Shown one piece after another: positions 1 to 9,423 of a stretch of DNA of 64,000 nucleotides. Position numbers and translations under genes: made by a program. The DNA is from Oricola cellulosilytica (lineage in GTDB: Bacteria > Pseudomonadota > Alphaproteobacteria > Rhizobiales > Rhizobiaceae). The stretch covers positions 248,001 through 312,000 of the forward strand of contig NZ_JAINFK010000001.1 of NCBI RefSeq assembly GCF_019966575.1, given 5' to 3'. The notes beneath the pieces were generated by a model. It saw nothing but the letters and a program-made list of their open reading frames with translations. It ran no database searches and was not told where the DNA came from. How positions within the stretch are numbered: position 1 is the first letter of the stretch; each line of letters begins with the position of its first letter.

Positions 1-1582
1 CACCTTCCCCACCCGCGCGAGTCACGAAGGCGACGGCAAAGGTCGTCAGAATGAGCGCAACGATGAACTGCCGCCAGTACGACCAGCGCAAACCGCGGCG
101 TCCGTTCATCGAATGCGACAAATGCCCGGGAAGGATCAGGAAACACTCGATCAGGCTTGCCAGCGCGACGGCGATGACGACGAAGGGCATGGCCCCCATG
201 ATCTGACCGATATGGCCGGTGACGAGCAGGATGGGCGAAAAGGTCGCGATTGTCGTCGTTACTGCCGCCGTCACCGGGATCAGCATATGCCCCACGCCGT
301 TTTCGGCGGCCGTCACCGGATCTTCCCCGAGACGTAGACGCGTGTCGGTATGCTCTCCGACAACGATCGCGTCATCGACGATGACCCCGAGCATCATGAT
401 CAGCGCGAAAAGCGAGATCATGTTGATGGACTGGCCGCTCACATACATCAGGCCAATCGTCGCCAGCAGCGCGACGGGGATTCCCGCCGCTACCCAGAAT
501 GCGATACGCGCATTCAGGAAGATGAAGAGGACGATGACCACCAGCACCAGACCGCCCATGCCGTTCTTGACGAGAAGCATGATGCGCTCGCCAAGCGCAT
601 CGGCGCGCACCTCGTAGATCTGGAGTTCAAGCCCGTCCGGCAATTGCGGCCGCAGTTCCGCAATGTAATCCTGAAGGATGCGGTTGGCGGTCAAAGTGTC
701 GGTCTGGTCCGATCGCATGATGTCGAGTTCGATTGCGCCGCCGGACCGCGAGAGCCCGCGCACGCCACCGTCCTCGAAACCCGCGCGGATGCGCGCGATA
801 TCGGACAGGAGAACCTTCTCTCCGCCGGCGAAGGATTTGACCTCCACCAAGCCAAGACTTCGCGGGGATTCAACATCCGCGAGCGTACGCAGTTGGCGGT
901 CGATCCGACCCTGGAGATTTCCGGATGGGCGGTCGCGGCTGTTCGAGCGAATTGCCTGCCCGACGTCCTCGACCGTGATCCCCAAGCGCCGCAGTTCACG
1001 TTCCGGAACCGATACCTGCAGTTCCGGATCGCGCAACCCGGTAAAGGTCACGCGGTCGACGCCGCGGGCGAGCAGATCGTCGCGGATCTTCTTCCCCCAG
1101 AAGCGTAGATCTTCCTCGGGAATATCGCCGCTGATCGACGCGGATGCGATGCGGTCGAACCACCGCGAGCGCGTAATTGTGGCGTCTTCGGCCTCTTCGG
1201 GAAGAGTCGCGAGAGCCTTCACGGCTGTCTCCACGTCGGCAACAGCCTTTTGCATGTCGTGGCCCTCGACGAAGGTCAGCGTGATCGACGCCGCTCCTTC
1301 CCGGGCATAGGAATTCATCTCCTTGACGCCGTCGAGATACCGGACTGCCGGCTCGGTCAGGGCAAGGATGTTGGTTTCCACATCCTCGGCGCTCGCGCCC
1401 GACCATGGAATGGAAATCGAAACGGTCGAGGTTTCGACGGTGGGAAAGAACTGCGTGTCGATGCGCGCCAATGCGAAGGCGCCGAACACGACCATCAGCA
1501 CCATCAGCAGATTTGCCGCATTGGGGTGGCGAATGAAGGTGGAAACCAACCCCCGTCCGCGCGCGAACGGAGCGACGTTCAT
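1..1582 (-). CDS. RND-family efflux transporter permease (3' part cut off by window edge)
   Basis: Inner-membrane proton-driven pump subunit of a tripartite efflux system. About 527 residues are visible, roughly half of the usual 1,000 or more. The N-terminus has the short cytoplasmic lead and first membrane helix of AcrB-type proteins. The porter region follows, then helices that include the proton-relay motif GVIVDDAIVVGEH with the paired Asp of TM4. The ATG (1582-1580) overlaps the stop of the adaptor gene, so the two are translationally coupled. The subfamily (multidrug or HAE-2-like) and substrate cannot be read from this half. The missing C-terminal half lies beyond base 1. Confidence 0.93.
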   Translation of the reverse strand, partial: MNVAPFARGRGLVSTFIRHPNAANLLMVLMVVFGAFALARIDTQFFPTVETSTVSISIPWSGASAEDVETNILALTEPAVRYLDGVKEMNSYAREGAASITLTFVEGHDMQKAVADVETAVKALATLPEEAEDATITRSRWFDRIASASISGDIPEEDLRFWGKKIRDDLLARGVDRVTFTGLRDPELQVSVPERELRRLGITVEDVGQAIRSNSRDRPSGNLQGRIDRQLRTLADVESPRSLGLVEVKSFAGGEKVLLSDIARIRAGFEDGGVRGLSRSGGAIELDIMRSDQTDTLTANRILQDYIAELRPQLPDGLELQIYEVRADALGERIMLLVKNGMGGLVLVVIVLFIFLNARIAFWVAAGIPVALLATIGLMYVSGQSINMISLFALIMMLGVIVDDAIVVGEHTDTRLRLGEDPVTAAENGVGHMLIPVTAAVTTTIATFSPILLVTGHIGQIMGAMPFVVIAVALASLIECFLILPGHLSHSMNGRRGLRWSYWRQFIVALILTTFAVAFVTRAGGEG

Positions 1583-2958
1583 TCGTCCGCCCCGGATGCG
1601 CGTGGCTGCAAGTCGTCCGGCAAGGTCACTTTCAGGCCGTTTTCGATCCGCGAGAGCCTGCTCGTCAGTACCTGGTCGCCGGGTTCTAGCCCGGACTGCA
1701 CGATGACGTCGGCGCCATCGAACGCCGCCACCTTCACTTCGCGGCGCTGCAACTCCCTTTCCACAACGAGGTACACACTATCGCCGTCGTAGATAGCAGT
1801 TTCCGGAAGACGGTAACCGTCCTCGTAAAGACGGTCGGGCAAGGACACCTCAACAAAGGCGCCCGGGCGGATCTGAACACCGGTATCGCCCCCGGTAAGA
1901 CGGGCGTATACGTCCACGCCGCCCCGGGCCGAAGCCACTTCGGCGCCGATGCGAACAACCTCGGCATGATAGCTGTAATCGACTCCACCGACCGTCCAGA
2001 TCAGTTCCACTCCGCGGCCGATCAGCGGATCGGTGTCGGTCGCGACACGGCCATATTGCGCGTCCGTCAGCGTGAAACGCGCTTCGAGCGCCTCGTCATC
2101 ATAGAGCGAGACGGCTACATCGTTCGGCGAAACGATACGTCCGACTTCTACCGCCGAACTGCGGATCACTCCGGAGAACGGGGCGACAACGGTCGTTTTC
2201 TCGAGGTTCCGCTGGGCCTGACGCACGTTCCATGCGAGCCGGTCACGGGTCGCCAGTTGCTGTTCAAGGCCAGCCTGTTCGATCAGGAGGTTATTGCGGC
2301 GTGTGCTGACGGCTTGCTCCCGCTGGCTCACGATCAGCTCGCGGTCCTCGACCTGCTTTGCCGTCAGCGCACCCGTTTCGGAAAGCCGTGCGGCTCTTTC
2401 GAGATCACCGCGCGCCAGTTCAAGCTGGTTTTCTGCAAAGGCGAGTTGTTCGGTCTCGGCATTGAGACGTGCCCGGAACTGGGAAATGGCGGCTTCCGTT
2501 TGAGCTAGGTTAGCCTGCGCTTCCGTCAACTGGCCTTCGTAGCTGAACCTGTCGACTGTAAAGAGCGTCTCGCCCTCCGTGACGCGGGATCCGGCACGAA
2601 GGGACGGGTTGACGGATATCACCTCGCCGCCGACCGCAGGTCGGATATCGACGGAACGCGCCGCCAGTATTTCGCCGAAAAGCCTGATCGTGGGTCGTTC
2701 AGCCGCGGGAAAGGCCGCAACTGCGTCGACCGGTATGGCGTTCTCCGTCTGCGGCCGTGCGGTGCGTTCCGGCTTGGCAGCAAGAAGCATGTTCATGACC
2801 CACGCCGAAACGGCGAGTACCCCAAACATCAGGATTGCCTGAAAGATCGCGCGAACCAGACCGGTCGCTGCAAACCCGTGCGACTCCGACGGTTTCTTCC
2901 GGTCTCTCGATACGCCGGAAGACGTATCTCTGTCGCGCGATTCAACGGCTTTGAGCAT
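1579..2958 (-). CDS. RND efflux periplasmic adaptor subunit (HlyD/AcrA family)
   Basis: Membrane-fusion protein that links the inner-membrane pump to an outer-membrane channel. A single membrane anchor lies near residues 36-60. It is followed by a barrel-sandwich (lipoyl-like) half, a long Gln/Glu/Ala-rich coiled-coil hairpin around residues 140-250, the second lipoyl half (TTVVAPFSGVI) and beta-barrel and membrane-proximal domains. About 459 residues is somewhat long because of the N-terminal extension before the anchor. I chose ATG 2958, which has AAAGG upstream; a GTG lies one codon earlier. No TolC-like gene is nearby. It lies 86 bases downstream of hslO and may be read from the arg/hslO transcript or its own promoter. 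Confidence 0.92.
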   Translation of the reverse strand: MLKAVESRDRDTSSGVSRDRKKPSESHGFAATGLVRAIFQAILMFGVLAVSAWVMNMLLAAKPERTARPQTENAIPVDAVAAFPAAERPTIRLFGEILAARSVDIRPAVGGEVISVNPSLRAGSRVTEGETLFTVDRFSYEGQLTEAQANLAQTEAAISQFRARLNAETEQLAFAENQLELARGDLERAARLSETGALTAKQVEDRELIVSQREQAVSTRRNNLLIEQAGLEQQLATRDRLAWNVRQAQRNLEKTTVVAPFSGVIRSSAVEVGRIVSPNDVAVSLYDDEALEARFTLTDAQYGRVATDTDPLIGRGVELIWTVGGVDYSYHAEVVRIGAEVASARGGVDVYARLTGGDTGVQIRPGAFVEVSLPDRLYEDGYRLPETAIYDGDSVYLVVERELQRREVKVAAFDGADVIVQSGLEPGDQVLTSRLSRIENGLKVTLPDDLQPRASGADE

Positions 2959-3044
2959 CACAACGCCTTTCGCATGGCAGCATGTAACGCCCCAGCGGCT
3001 CGTTGCAAGTTAACAATGCGTCATCTTCGCAGGCGCAACGCAGA

Positions 3045-4043
3045 TCAATGGGTGGTATCGAACTCGTCCGGGGCGAAGCTATATGTCGTCGAGCAGAACT
3101 CGCACTTGACCGAAATTTCGCCATTATCCACGGATTCAGACCGCTCCTCTGCCGTCAGCGACTGGAGCACGCCCGCCACGCGCTCGCGCGAACATGTGCA
3201 CTGGTCACGAACCGGGCCGGGCTCGCTGACGGTCACGCCGCGCTCATGAAACAAGCGGTACAGAAGCGTGTGCACTCCGACCGACTCGTCGACCAGTTCG
3301 TCGTCCCCTACCGTCTCGATCAGGGCCTTGATCTCTGTCCACGCGTCGTCTTCGTCATGCTCCGGCAGATCTGCGCCGTCCGGCAGTTCGCCAGGGTGAA
3401 GGTCTGCGCCGCGCATTCTGTCCGGGCTGTCGGGCAGGAATTGTGCGAGAATGCCGCCGGCGCGCCAGTGTCCTGTGCTCTGCCCGTCCTCGCCGCGCAC
3501 CAGGAGTCGCCCCACAGCAAGGCGCACCTCGGTCGGAATCTGTTCGGACTGGCGAAAATAGTTTCGCGCCACTTCCTCAAGATTGGATCCGTCGAGTTTT
3601 ACGATTCCCTGATACCGCTGCATGTGCGCTCCCTGATCGACTGTGAGCGCAAGCGTACCCTTGCCGAGCAGGTCGGCGGGGTCGGCGCGGCCGCCATCAA
3701 TCGCCCGGGAGACCGCGTCGTCATCCCACCGGGCGTAGGCGCGAACAGCATCGGGGGTGGAAAAATCGACGATAAGAAGCGAGACCGGACCGTCCGTCTG
3801 GCTCTGCACAATGAACTTGCCTTCAAATTTCAGCGAGGTGCCAAGGAGTACGGTCAAGACGATCATCTCGCCGAGCAGCCGCGCCACGGGTTCGGGATAG
3901 TCATGCCGCTCCAGTATTCCGTCCAGCATCGGGCCGATCATCACCGCTCGTCCGCGCGCATCAAGCGCGTCGACTTGATAAGGTACGACCGCGTCCAGCG
4001 GATCGGTTCCGTAAATGTCGGATCGTGCGCTCAGTCGGTTCAT
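3045..4043 (-). CDS. hslO: Hsp33 redox-regulated molecular chaperone
   Basis: Cytosolic holdase activated by oxidation that protects unfolding proteins during oxidative stress. The C-terminal zinc redox switch is present: CTC at about residues 282-284 and CEFC at about 314-317, the four cysteines that coordinate zinc in the reduced form. The 332-residue length fits alphaproteobacterial Hsp33. The frame is open further upstream, but ATG 4043 follows the argF stop by only 4 bases and has GGAG upstream, so it is the likely start. It is the third gene of an argD-argF-hslO run, a common order in Rhizobiales. Confidence 0.96.
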   Translation of the reverse strand: MNRLSARSDIYGTDPLDAVVPYQVDALDARGRAVMIGPMLDGILERHDYPEPVARLLGEMIVLTVLLGTSLKFEGKFIVQSQTDGPVSLLIVDFSTPDAVRAYARWDDDAVSRAIDGGRADPADLLGKGTLALTVDQGAHMQRYQGIVKLDGSNLEEVARNYFRQSEQIPTEVRLAVGRLLVRGEDGQSTGHWRAGGILAQFLPDSPDRMRGADLHPGELPDGADLPEHDEDDAWTEIKALIETVGDDELVDESVGVHTLLYRLFHERGVTVSEPGPVRDQCTCSRERVAGVLQSLTAEERSESVDNGEISVKCEFCSTTYSFAPDEFDTTH

Positions 4044-4047
4044 TCCG

Positions 4048-4965
4048 TCAGGTCTCCGCGCCCATGCACCATGCAATGATCGCCTTCTGGACATGAAGGC
4101 GGTTCTCGGCTTCATCGAATACCACCGACTGCGGCCCGTCGATCACCTCATCGGTGACTTCTTCGCCCCGGTGGGCAGGCAGGCAATGCATGAACAAGGC
4201 CTCTTTCTTGGCGTGCGCCATCAGCCGTTGGTTAACCTGATAGGGCATGAAGATGTTGTGCCCGCGCGCCCTCTCCTCCTGTCCCATCGAAACCCAGGTG
4301 TCGGTCACCACACAATCCGCACCGGCCACGGCGGCTTCGGGGACGTGACCGACATCCACTGCGCCCCCCTTTGCCCGCGACCAGTCGACGTAGCGTTCGG
4401 CGGGCTCGTTACCTTCCGGAACTGCCACCGCGAGATCGAAACCGAACATGGGTGCCGCTTCAATGAGCGAATGCAGGACATTGTTGCCATCCCCGGACCA
4501 CGCAAGCTTGCGACCTGCGATGGAACCGCGATGTTCTTCATAGGTCATCACGTCCGCCATGATCTGACATGGATGGGTATCATCCGTCAGGGCGTTGATG
4601 ACCGGCACGGTTGCCGCGTCCGCCATTTCCAGCATGCGCTCATGTTCTTTCGTGCGGATCATGATGATGTCGACGTAACGCGACAGTACCCGCGCCGTAT
4701 CGGCGATCGTTTCGTCCCGGCCGAGTTGCATCTCCGTCCCCGTCAACATGATCGTCTCGCCACCGAGCTGGCGCATGCCGACATCGAACGAAACGCGAGT
4801 GCGGGTTGAGGGCTTCTCGAAAATCATCGCGAGCGCCTTGCCCTCGAGAGGCTTGTCAGCCAAACCCGCCTTGTGCGCGGCCTTGCGTGTTTTCGCGGTC
4901 TCGAGGATCAGCCGCAATTCGTCGGCCGCGAGCGCCGATATATCAAGAAAATTCCGATCGTTCAT
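4048..4965 (-). CDS. argF: Ornithine carbamoyltransferase
   Basis: Transfers the carbamoyl group from carbamoyl phosphate to ornithine to give citrulline, a cytosolic step of arginine synthesis. The 305 residues carry the carbamoyl-phosphate loop STRTR (residues 53-57), the middle-domain HPCQ-like segment (THPCQIMAD) and the ornithine-side motif [11 protein letters not shown] near residue 265. Length and motifs are normal for the anabolic enzyme. It lies 45 bases downstream of argD and 4 bases upstream of hslO, so the three are probably co-transcribed. Confidence 0.97.
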   Translation of the reverse strand: MNDRNFLDISALAADELRLILETAKTRKAAHKAGLADKPLEGKALAMIFEKPSTRTRVSFDVGMRQLGGETIMLTGTEMQLGRDETIADTARVLSRYVDIIMIRTKEHERMLEMADAATVPVINALTDDTHPCQIMADVMTYEEHRGSIAGRKLAWSGDGNNVLHSLIEAAPMFGFDLAVAVPEGNEPAERYVDWSRAKGGAVDVGHVPEAAVAGADCVVTDTWVSMGQEERARGHNIFMPYQVNQRLMAHAKKEALFMHCLPAHRGEEVTDEVIDGPQSVVFDEAENRLHVQKAIIAWCMGAET

Positions 4966-5010
4966 AAATCCGGTTCCAAATCGTTTGGCGTCCGTAGAAG
5001 CCCCCGTGTA

Positions 5011-6198
5011 TTACGCGGCCTCTACCGACAGTTTCGCGGCAGCGGCCTCGAGTCGCTCCAACGCAGCTGCGATATCTTCGTCGGTGGAAGTCAACGGCGG
5101 CAGGATGCGCACGACATTGTCGCCAGCCGGAACGGTCAACATATGGTTTGCATAAAGTTCCTTCACAAGGGCCGTATTCGGGACCACGCATTTGAGCCCA
5201 AGCATCAAACCTTCTCCGCGAACCTCTTCGATCACGGCGGGAAATCTGTCGGCAATTGAGGCGAGCCCCTGCTTCAGCCGATTTGCCTTGTCGCGCACGC
5301 CCTCGAGAAACCCGTCCTCGAGCATGATATCAAGCACCGCATTTCCCACCGCCATGGCAAGCGGATTACCGCCATACGTGGTGCCGTGGACCCCAGGCTC
5401 CATCCCGCTCGCCGCCTCTCCGGTTGCGAGGCATGCTCCTATTGGAAAGCCTCCGCCCAAGGCCTTTGCAAGAGCCATAATGTCAGGAGTGATCCCCGCC
5501 CACTCGTGGGCAAACAGCTTACCGGTCCGCCCCATGCCGCATTGCACTTCATCGAAAATGAGCAGGATGCCGTGTTTGTCGCACAGATCTCGCAATCCAC
5601 GCAGGCACTGCGGCGGCACTGAGCGGATGCCCCCCTCACCCTGAACCGGCTCGATCAGGATCGCCGCGGTTTCTTCTGTTACTGCCTTTTTCAGCGCTTC
5701 ATGATCGCCAAAGGGTATCTGGTCGAACCCGTCGGCCTTGGGCCCGAAACCTTCCAGGTATTTCTTCTGGCCGCCAGCCGCGATGGTCGCAATCGTTCGC
5801 CCATGAAAAGCCCCCTCGAAACTGAGGATCCGCCAGCGCTCCGGGTGCCCTTTCACGTAATGGTACCGCCGTGCCGTCTTGATCGCGCACTCGAGTGCCT
5901 CGGCGCCGGAATTCGTAAAAAACACCTTGTCGGCGAAGGTGGCATCAACCAGTCTTTGAGCGAGCCGCGTCTGGTCGGGAATCTCGTAAAGGTTGGACGT
6001 GTGCCAGAGTCTTTCCGCCTGCTCGCGCAGTGTTGCAACGAGATGGGGATGCGCGTGTCCCAAGGCGGACACGGCAATACCTCCTCCAAAATCGAGATAG
6101 CGCTCGCCCTTCGTGTCGATGATCCACGCCCCTTCTCCTCGATCGAAGGCGATATCGGCCCGCGCATATGTCTCGAATAGCGGTGAGGGGTCGGTCAT
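5011..6198 (-). CDS. argD: Acetylornithine (and probably succinyldiaminopimelate) aminotransferase
   Basis: PLP-dependent class III aminotransferase of the arginine pathway. In many bacteria it also serves the succinylated lysine pathway, which fits the dapD and dapE genes in this window. The 395 residues show the phosphate-binding SGAEALE region, the cofactor-ring Asp in [13 protein letters not shown] (D216) and the Schiff-base lysine in [10 protein letters not shown] (K245). It is the first gene of the argD-argF-hslO run. Its leader contains a GC hairpin followed by six Us just before the start (annotated separately), which suggests attenuation. It is divergent from gcrA. Confidence 0.96.
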   Translation of the reverse strand: MTDPSPLFETYARADIAFDRGEGAWIIDTKGERYLDFGGGIAVSALGHAHPHLVATLREQAERLWHTSNLYEIPDQTRLAQRLVDATFADKVFFTNSGAEALECAIKTARRYHYVKGHPERWRILSFEGAFHGRTIATIAAGGQKKYLEGFGPKADGFDQIPFGDHEALKKAVTEETAAILIEPVQGEGGIRSVPPQCLRGLRDLCDKHGILLIFDEVQCGMGRTGKLFAHEWAGITPDIMALAKALGGGFPIGACLATGEAASGMEPGVHGTTYGGNPLAMAVGNAVLDIMLEDGFLEGVRDKANRLKQGLASIADRFPAVIEEVRGEGLMLGLKCVVPNTALVKELYANHMLTVPAGDNVVRILPPLTSTDEDIAAALERLEAAAAKLSVEAA

Positions 6199-6225
6199 CG
6201 TTTTGTCCCAATGGTGCCGGAAATG

Positions 6226-6256
6226 AAAAAAGCCGCACGTGGTGGCGGCTGACCAT
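6226..6256 (-). promoter_or_regulatory. Terminator-like hairpin in the argD leader (candidate attenuator)
   Basis: On the minus strand the stem AGCCGC/GCGGCT (6250-6245 with 6236-6231) is followed directly by TTTTTT (6231-6226). It ends 28 bases before the argD ATG. Both flanking genes point away, so it cannot terminate an upstream gene. A short frame starting at 6256 (begins MVSRHHVRL) runs through the hairpin and has no stop before argD. Attenuation is an inference; the hairpin and U-run are seen directly. Confidence 0.5.
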
Positions 6257-6357
6257 TTTTATTGTGTGAGCAGTCAGTGTGTCAATTATGGCCCGGGGTC
6301 AGACTTTCGCTGCGAAAAACAGCGTCGAAACGCAAGTTGTTGAAAACCGGGAAATCG

Positions 6358-6502
6358 GATTCACCGCCGGACCGCGACTCTTGTCAGCGAGTCAGCAGCC
6401 ATAGTAGTTAATGGGCGTGCGGGAAAACCGCGCAGAAAAAACTCCAAAGTTTCGCGTAAGGAAGCCGGTTTTTTGAGTAAACCGAGCATCGGAGGAGGAT
6501 TC
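6358..6502. promoter_or_regulatory. Cluster of four GANTC (CcrM) sites upstream of gcrA
   Basis: GATTC at 6358, GACTC at 6376, GAGTC at 6389 and GATTC at 6498 lie in the control region of gcrA, the last one 28 bases before the start codon. GANTC is the methylation target of the cell-cycle methylase CcrM, and GcrA acts at such sites. In Caulobacter the promoters of cell-cycle regulators carry these sites. Control of this gcrA by methylation is inferred from that precedent. Confidence 0.6.
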
Positions 6503-6529
6503 TGCGCTGAAAACTGAATGGAGAGGTCA

Positions 6530-7063
6530 GTGAGCTGGACAGACGAACGCGTTGAACTCCTGAAGAAACTCTGGACCGACGGCCTGAGCGCGAGCCAGAT
6601 TGCGGCGCAACTCGGCGGGGTGACCCGCAATGCGGTTATCGGCAAGGTTCATCGGCTGAAGCTTTCCGGACGGGCGAAGTCGCCGTCCTCGGGGGCACCC
6701 AAAATGAAGCGCCCTTCCGCACCCAGGCCCTCCGCGCCACGCAATGGCGGCTACAGTGGCGGCGGCCGCGGCGGCACGACAACCGTCACGCATGCGGTAG
6801 GCGCAACAATGGTGAAAAGCGAGGTCGGGCTTCAGACACTTGCCAAAGCAGATCATCGGCCGATCGAAGACATTATTGTTCCAATCTCCAAGCATGTGGC
6901 ATTGGTCGATCTAAACGAGAACACATGCAAGTGGCCACAGGGCGATCCGCTTACAGACGAGTTCCACTTTTGCGGGCACCAGTCGGAAGAATCGTCACCC
7001 TATTGCAAGTATCACGCGCGCTTGGCCTTTCAGCCCTCCTCCGAGCGCAAGCGCTCGCGCTGA
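6530..7063 (+). CDS. gcrA: Cell-cycle transcriptional regulator GcrA
   Basis: Sigma70 cofactor that activates promoters in a GANTC-methylation-dependent way in alphaproteobacteria. The N-terminal helix-turn-helix (residues 1-48: SWTDERVELLKKLW, then GVTRNAVIGKVHRL) is typical. A variable linker rich in Pro/Ser/Gly follows, and then the C-terminal conserved module CKWP-GDP, FCGH and YCKYH, the RNA-polymerase-binding part. I chose GTG 6530 because GGAGAG lies just ahead and the product then starts VSWTDER like its relatives. An in-frame ATG at 6518 would precede that ribosome site. The protein has 177 residues. Confidence 0.96.
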   Translation: MSWTDERVELLKKLWTDGLSASQIAAQLGGVTRNAVIGKVHRLKLSGRAKSPSSGAPKMKRPSAPRPSAPRNGGYSGGGRGGTTTVTHAVGATMVKSEVGLQTLAKADHRPIEDIIVPISKHVALVDLNENTCKWPQGDPLTDEFHFCGHQSEESSPYCKYHARLAFQPSSERKRSR

Positions 7064-7098
7064 ACAAATATCCGAGATAGCGTTTCGGCGCCCTTCGC

Positions 7099-7791
7099 TC
7101 AGACGGCTTCGAGCGAGTACCCTGCTCCGCGCACGGTCCTGATCGGATCGCGGGTTTTGCCAATATTGATGGATTTGCGGAGACGGCCGATGTGAACGTC
7201 AACCGTGCGGTCGTCGACGTAAATATCCTCGCCCCAAACTCCATCCAGCAACTGCGCGCGAGAGAAGACGCGACCAGGCGCCTGCAAGAAGAACTCCAGC
7301 AGACGAAATTCCGTCGGTCCAAGCTTGATCTCGCGGCCGTTGCGGTAGACCCGATGGGTCTCGCGATCGAGTTCAAGTTCCCCGACCCTGAGGACGTTCG
7401 CCACGATTTCGGGTCGTACGCGCCGCAACATCGCTTTAACCCGGGCCATCAGTTCGGGCGTGGAAAACGGTTTAACGACATAATCGTCGGCACCGGTCGC
7501 CAATCCGCGAATGCGTTCGCTTTCCTCGCCGCGGGCCGTCAGCATGATGATGGGCAGGCGCTGCGTCTCAGTGCGCATTCGCAGACGCCGGCACAGTTCG
7601 ATGCCGCTCAAACCGGGCAGCATCCAATCGAGGATGAGAAGATCGGGGACATGTTCGCGCAACGCGATTTCCGCTTCGTCACCCCTTAGTTCGGTGTCAA
7701 CGCGGTACCCTTCCGATTCAAGGTTGTACTTGAGGAGAACTCCCAGCGCCTCCTCGTCTTCTACCACCATCACCTTGGGCTGATTGCTCAT
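7099..7791 (-). CDS. phoB: Phosphate regulon response regulator PhoB
   Basis: OmpR-class transcription factor that binds Pho boxes when phosphorylated by PhoR. The receiver domain has the acidic pair E11/D12, phospho-acceptor D55 in LLILDWMLPG and the conserved Lys in VKPF near residue 106. The C-terminal winged helix recognises DNA. The length of 230 residues is standard. ATG 7791 gives the usual MSNQPKV start; an upstream ATG at 7809 overlaps the phoU stop and would add six atypical residues. It is the last gene of the pho-pst cluster. Confidence 0.97.
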   Translation of the reverse strand: MSNQPKVMVVEDEEALGVLLKYNLESEGYRVDTELRGDEAEIALREHVPDLLILDWMLPGLSGIELCRRLRMRTETQRLPIIMLTARGEESERIRGLATGADDYVVKPFSTPELMARVKAMLRRVRPEIVANVLRVGELELDRETHRVYRNGREIKLGPTEFRLLEFFLQAPGRVFSRAQLLDGVWGEDIYVDDRTVDVHIGRLRKSINIGKTRDPIRTVRGAGYSLEAV

Positions 7792-7808
7792 TCGGGTTCC
7801 TCGGTGCA

Positions 7809-8531
7809 TCAGCCGTCCGCTTCGCCAATCACGATCCGGTGGGTCTTGTCCTCCTTTGGCCGGTCGGCGGCCAAGTGCTTACCGGTCACAATATAGTAGA
7901 CGGACTCCGCAATGTTCGTGGCGTGATCGCCGATACGCTCAATATTTTTTGCGCAAAACAGCAAATGCGTGCATGTGGTGATATTACGGGGATCCTCCAT
8001 CATGTAGGTCAGCAATTCGCGAAAGAGAGACGTGTACATGGCGTCGATCTCGTCATCCCGGTCACGAATCATGTTGATGCGCGTCACGGATCGGGAGCCA
8101 AATGCGTCGAGCACCTCCTTCATCTGGGCCAGCGCAAGGTCGCCCAGATGCTCGATCCCGCGAGCCAGATTGACCGAGTGGCCCCGTTCCGAAATTGCCA
8201 CTACGCGCTTGGCTATGTTCTTCGCCAGATCACCAACGCGCTCAAGATCCGCAGCAATCCTGATCGTCGAAAAGACCTCGCGCAGATCGCTCGCCATCGG
8301 CTGGCGCTGAGCGATGATCAGTACGACCTTTTCATCGAGAAGCGCTTGCGCTTCATCCAGTTGGGCGTCGTCGGCGATGGTCTTTTGCGCAAGCTGGAGA
8401 TCGGATTTGATCAAGGCGCGGATCGCGTTTTCGACCATGCGTTCGGCGAGACCACCCATTTCGGCGATCTTGTGGGCGAGGAATTTCATGTCCTCTTCGA
8501 ATGCGGTTACCGTATGGCTCGATTGTACCAT
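7809..8531 (-). CDS. phoU: Phosphate signalling protein PhoU
   Basis: Cytosolic negative regulator that couples the Pst transporter to PhoR so that the regulon stays off in high phosphate. The 240 residues form the duplicated three-helix PhoU domain with the ExxxD-type metal-binding segments (for example RDRDDEIDAMY and LERVGDLAKNI). ATG 8531 has AAGGAA upstream and gives MVQSSHTV. The open frame extends 180 bases further upstream into pstB, but that part looks non-coding. It lies between pstB and phoB. Confidence 0.97.
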   Translation of the reverse strand: MVQSSHTVTAFEEDMKFLAHKIAEMGGLAERMVENAIRALIKSDLQLAQKTIADDAQLDEAQALLDEKVVLIIAQRQPMASDLREVFSTIRIAADLERVGDLAKNIAKRVVAISERGHSVNLARGIEHLGDLALAQMKEVLDAFGSRSVTRINMIRDRDDEIDAMYTSLFRELLTYMMEDPRNITTCTHLLFCAKNIERIGDHATNIAESVYYIVTGKHLAADRPKEDKTHRIVIGEADG

Positions 8532-8586
8532 CGGTCGTTCCTTCCCTGGCGCTGTTGCCGGTGCGGCTCTCGGTCCGACCTGCCGA

Positions 8587-9423
8587 TCAGCCGTACCGTC
8601 CCGTGATGTAATCCTGCGTCCGCTTTTCTGACGGATTGGTGAAGATGGTTTTCGTGTCGCCGACCTCAACCAGTTCGCCCAGATGGAACATTGCCGTTCG
8701 CTGCGAAACACGCGCAGCCTGCTGCATCGAGTGGGTCACGATAACGATCGTATAGTTTTCGCGAAGTTCGTCGATCAGTTCCTCCACCTTAGCGGTTGCG
8801 ATCGGGTCGAGAGCCGAACACGGCTCATCCATCAGGATAACTTCGGGCGAAACTGCAATGGCGCGCGCAATGCAAAGACGCTGCTGCTGGCCGCCCGACA
8901 GGCCGGTTCCCGCCTCATGGAGCCGGTCTTTCGCTTCCTCCCAGAGGGCGGCATTGCGCAGACTCCGTTCGACCAGTGCATCCATGTCGGCCTTGCCCTT
9001 CACGAGGCCGTGAATGCGCGGGCCGTAAGCAACATTCTCGTAGATGGACTTGGGAAACGGATTCGGTTTCTGGAACACCATCCCGACGCGAGCGCGGAGT
9101 TCGACCACGTCGATATTGGGACCATAAATGTCTTCGCCGTCCAGCCTGATGTCGCCTGTCACCTGGCAGATGTCGATCGTGTCGTTCATGCGGTTAAGAC
9201 AGCGCAGGAACGTCGACTTTCCGCATCCCGAAGGCCCGATCAGTGCCGTGACCTGATTCTTGTAAATGTCGAGGTCAATGGCGTACAGCGCCTGTTTCGC
9301 GCCATAGAAGACATTGACATTCCGCCCTTTCATTTTCGTTGGGCGGTTCGGCATTTCATCGAGCGCGGGTGCACCGGCAGATGTTTCGGCGGACTGAATC
9401 TTCATCTCACTCATTTCCATCAT
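8587..9423 (-). CDS. pstB: Phosphate ABC transporter ATP-binding protein
   Basis: Cytosolic ATPase of the high-affinity phosphate importer. Walker A is GPSGCGKST (residues 63-71), the signature is LSGGQQQRL, Walker B is [13 protein letters not shown] and the H-loop is VTHSMQQA. The 278 residues include about 30 extra N-terminal residues compared with E. coli, and an internal start at 9411 (MSEMKIQ) is possible. The chosen ATG directly follows the pstA stop and has GGTGG ahead. Confidence 0.97.
   Translation of the reverse strand: MMEMSEMKIQSAETSAGAPALDEMPNRPTKMKGRNVNVFYGAKQALYAIDLDIYKNQVTALIGPSGCGKSTFLRCLNRMNDTIDICQVTGDIRLDGEDIYGPNIDVVELRARVGMVFQKPNPFPKSIYENVAYGPRIHGLVKGKADMDALVERSLRNAALWEEAKDRLHEAGTGLSGGQQQRLCIARAIAVSPEVILMDEPCSALDPIATAKVEELIDELRENYTIVIVTHSMQQAARVSQRTAMFHLGELVEVGDTKTIFTNPSEKRTQDYITGRYG

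Noticed and set aside
350-1108. Long open frame opposite the RND permease
   Set aside because: Shadow of the real minus-strand gene; GC-rich codon bias leaves the opposite frames open. No domain, no ribosome site.
3124-3132. TTATCCACG resembling a DnaA box
   Set aside because: Single copy inside hslO, no cluster or AT-rich region.
3003-4079. Open frame of 358 residues opposite hslO
   Set aside because: Lies entirely opposite a clear Hsp33 gene and has no recognisable protein features.
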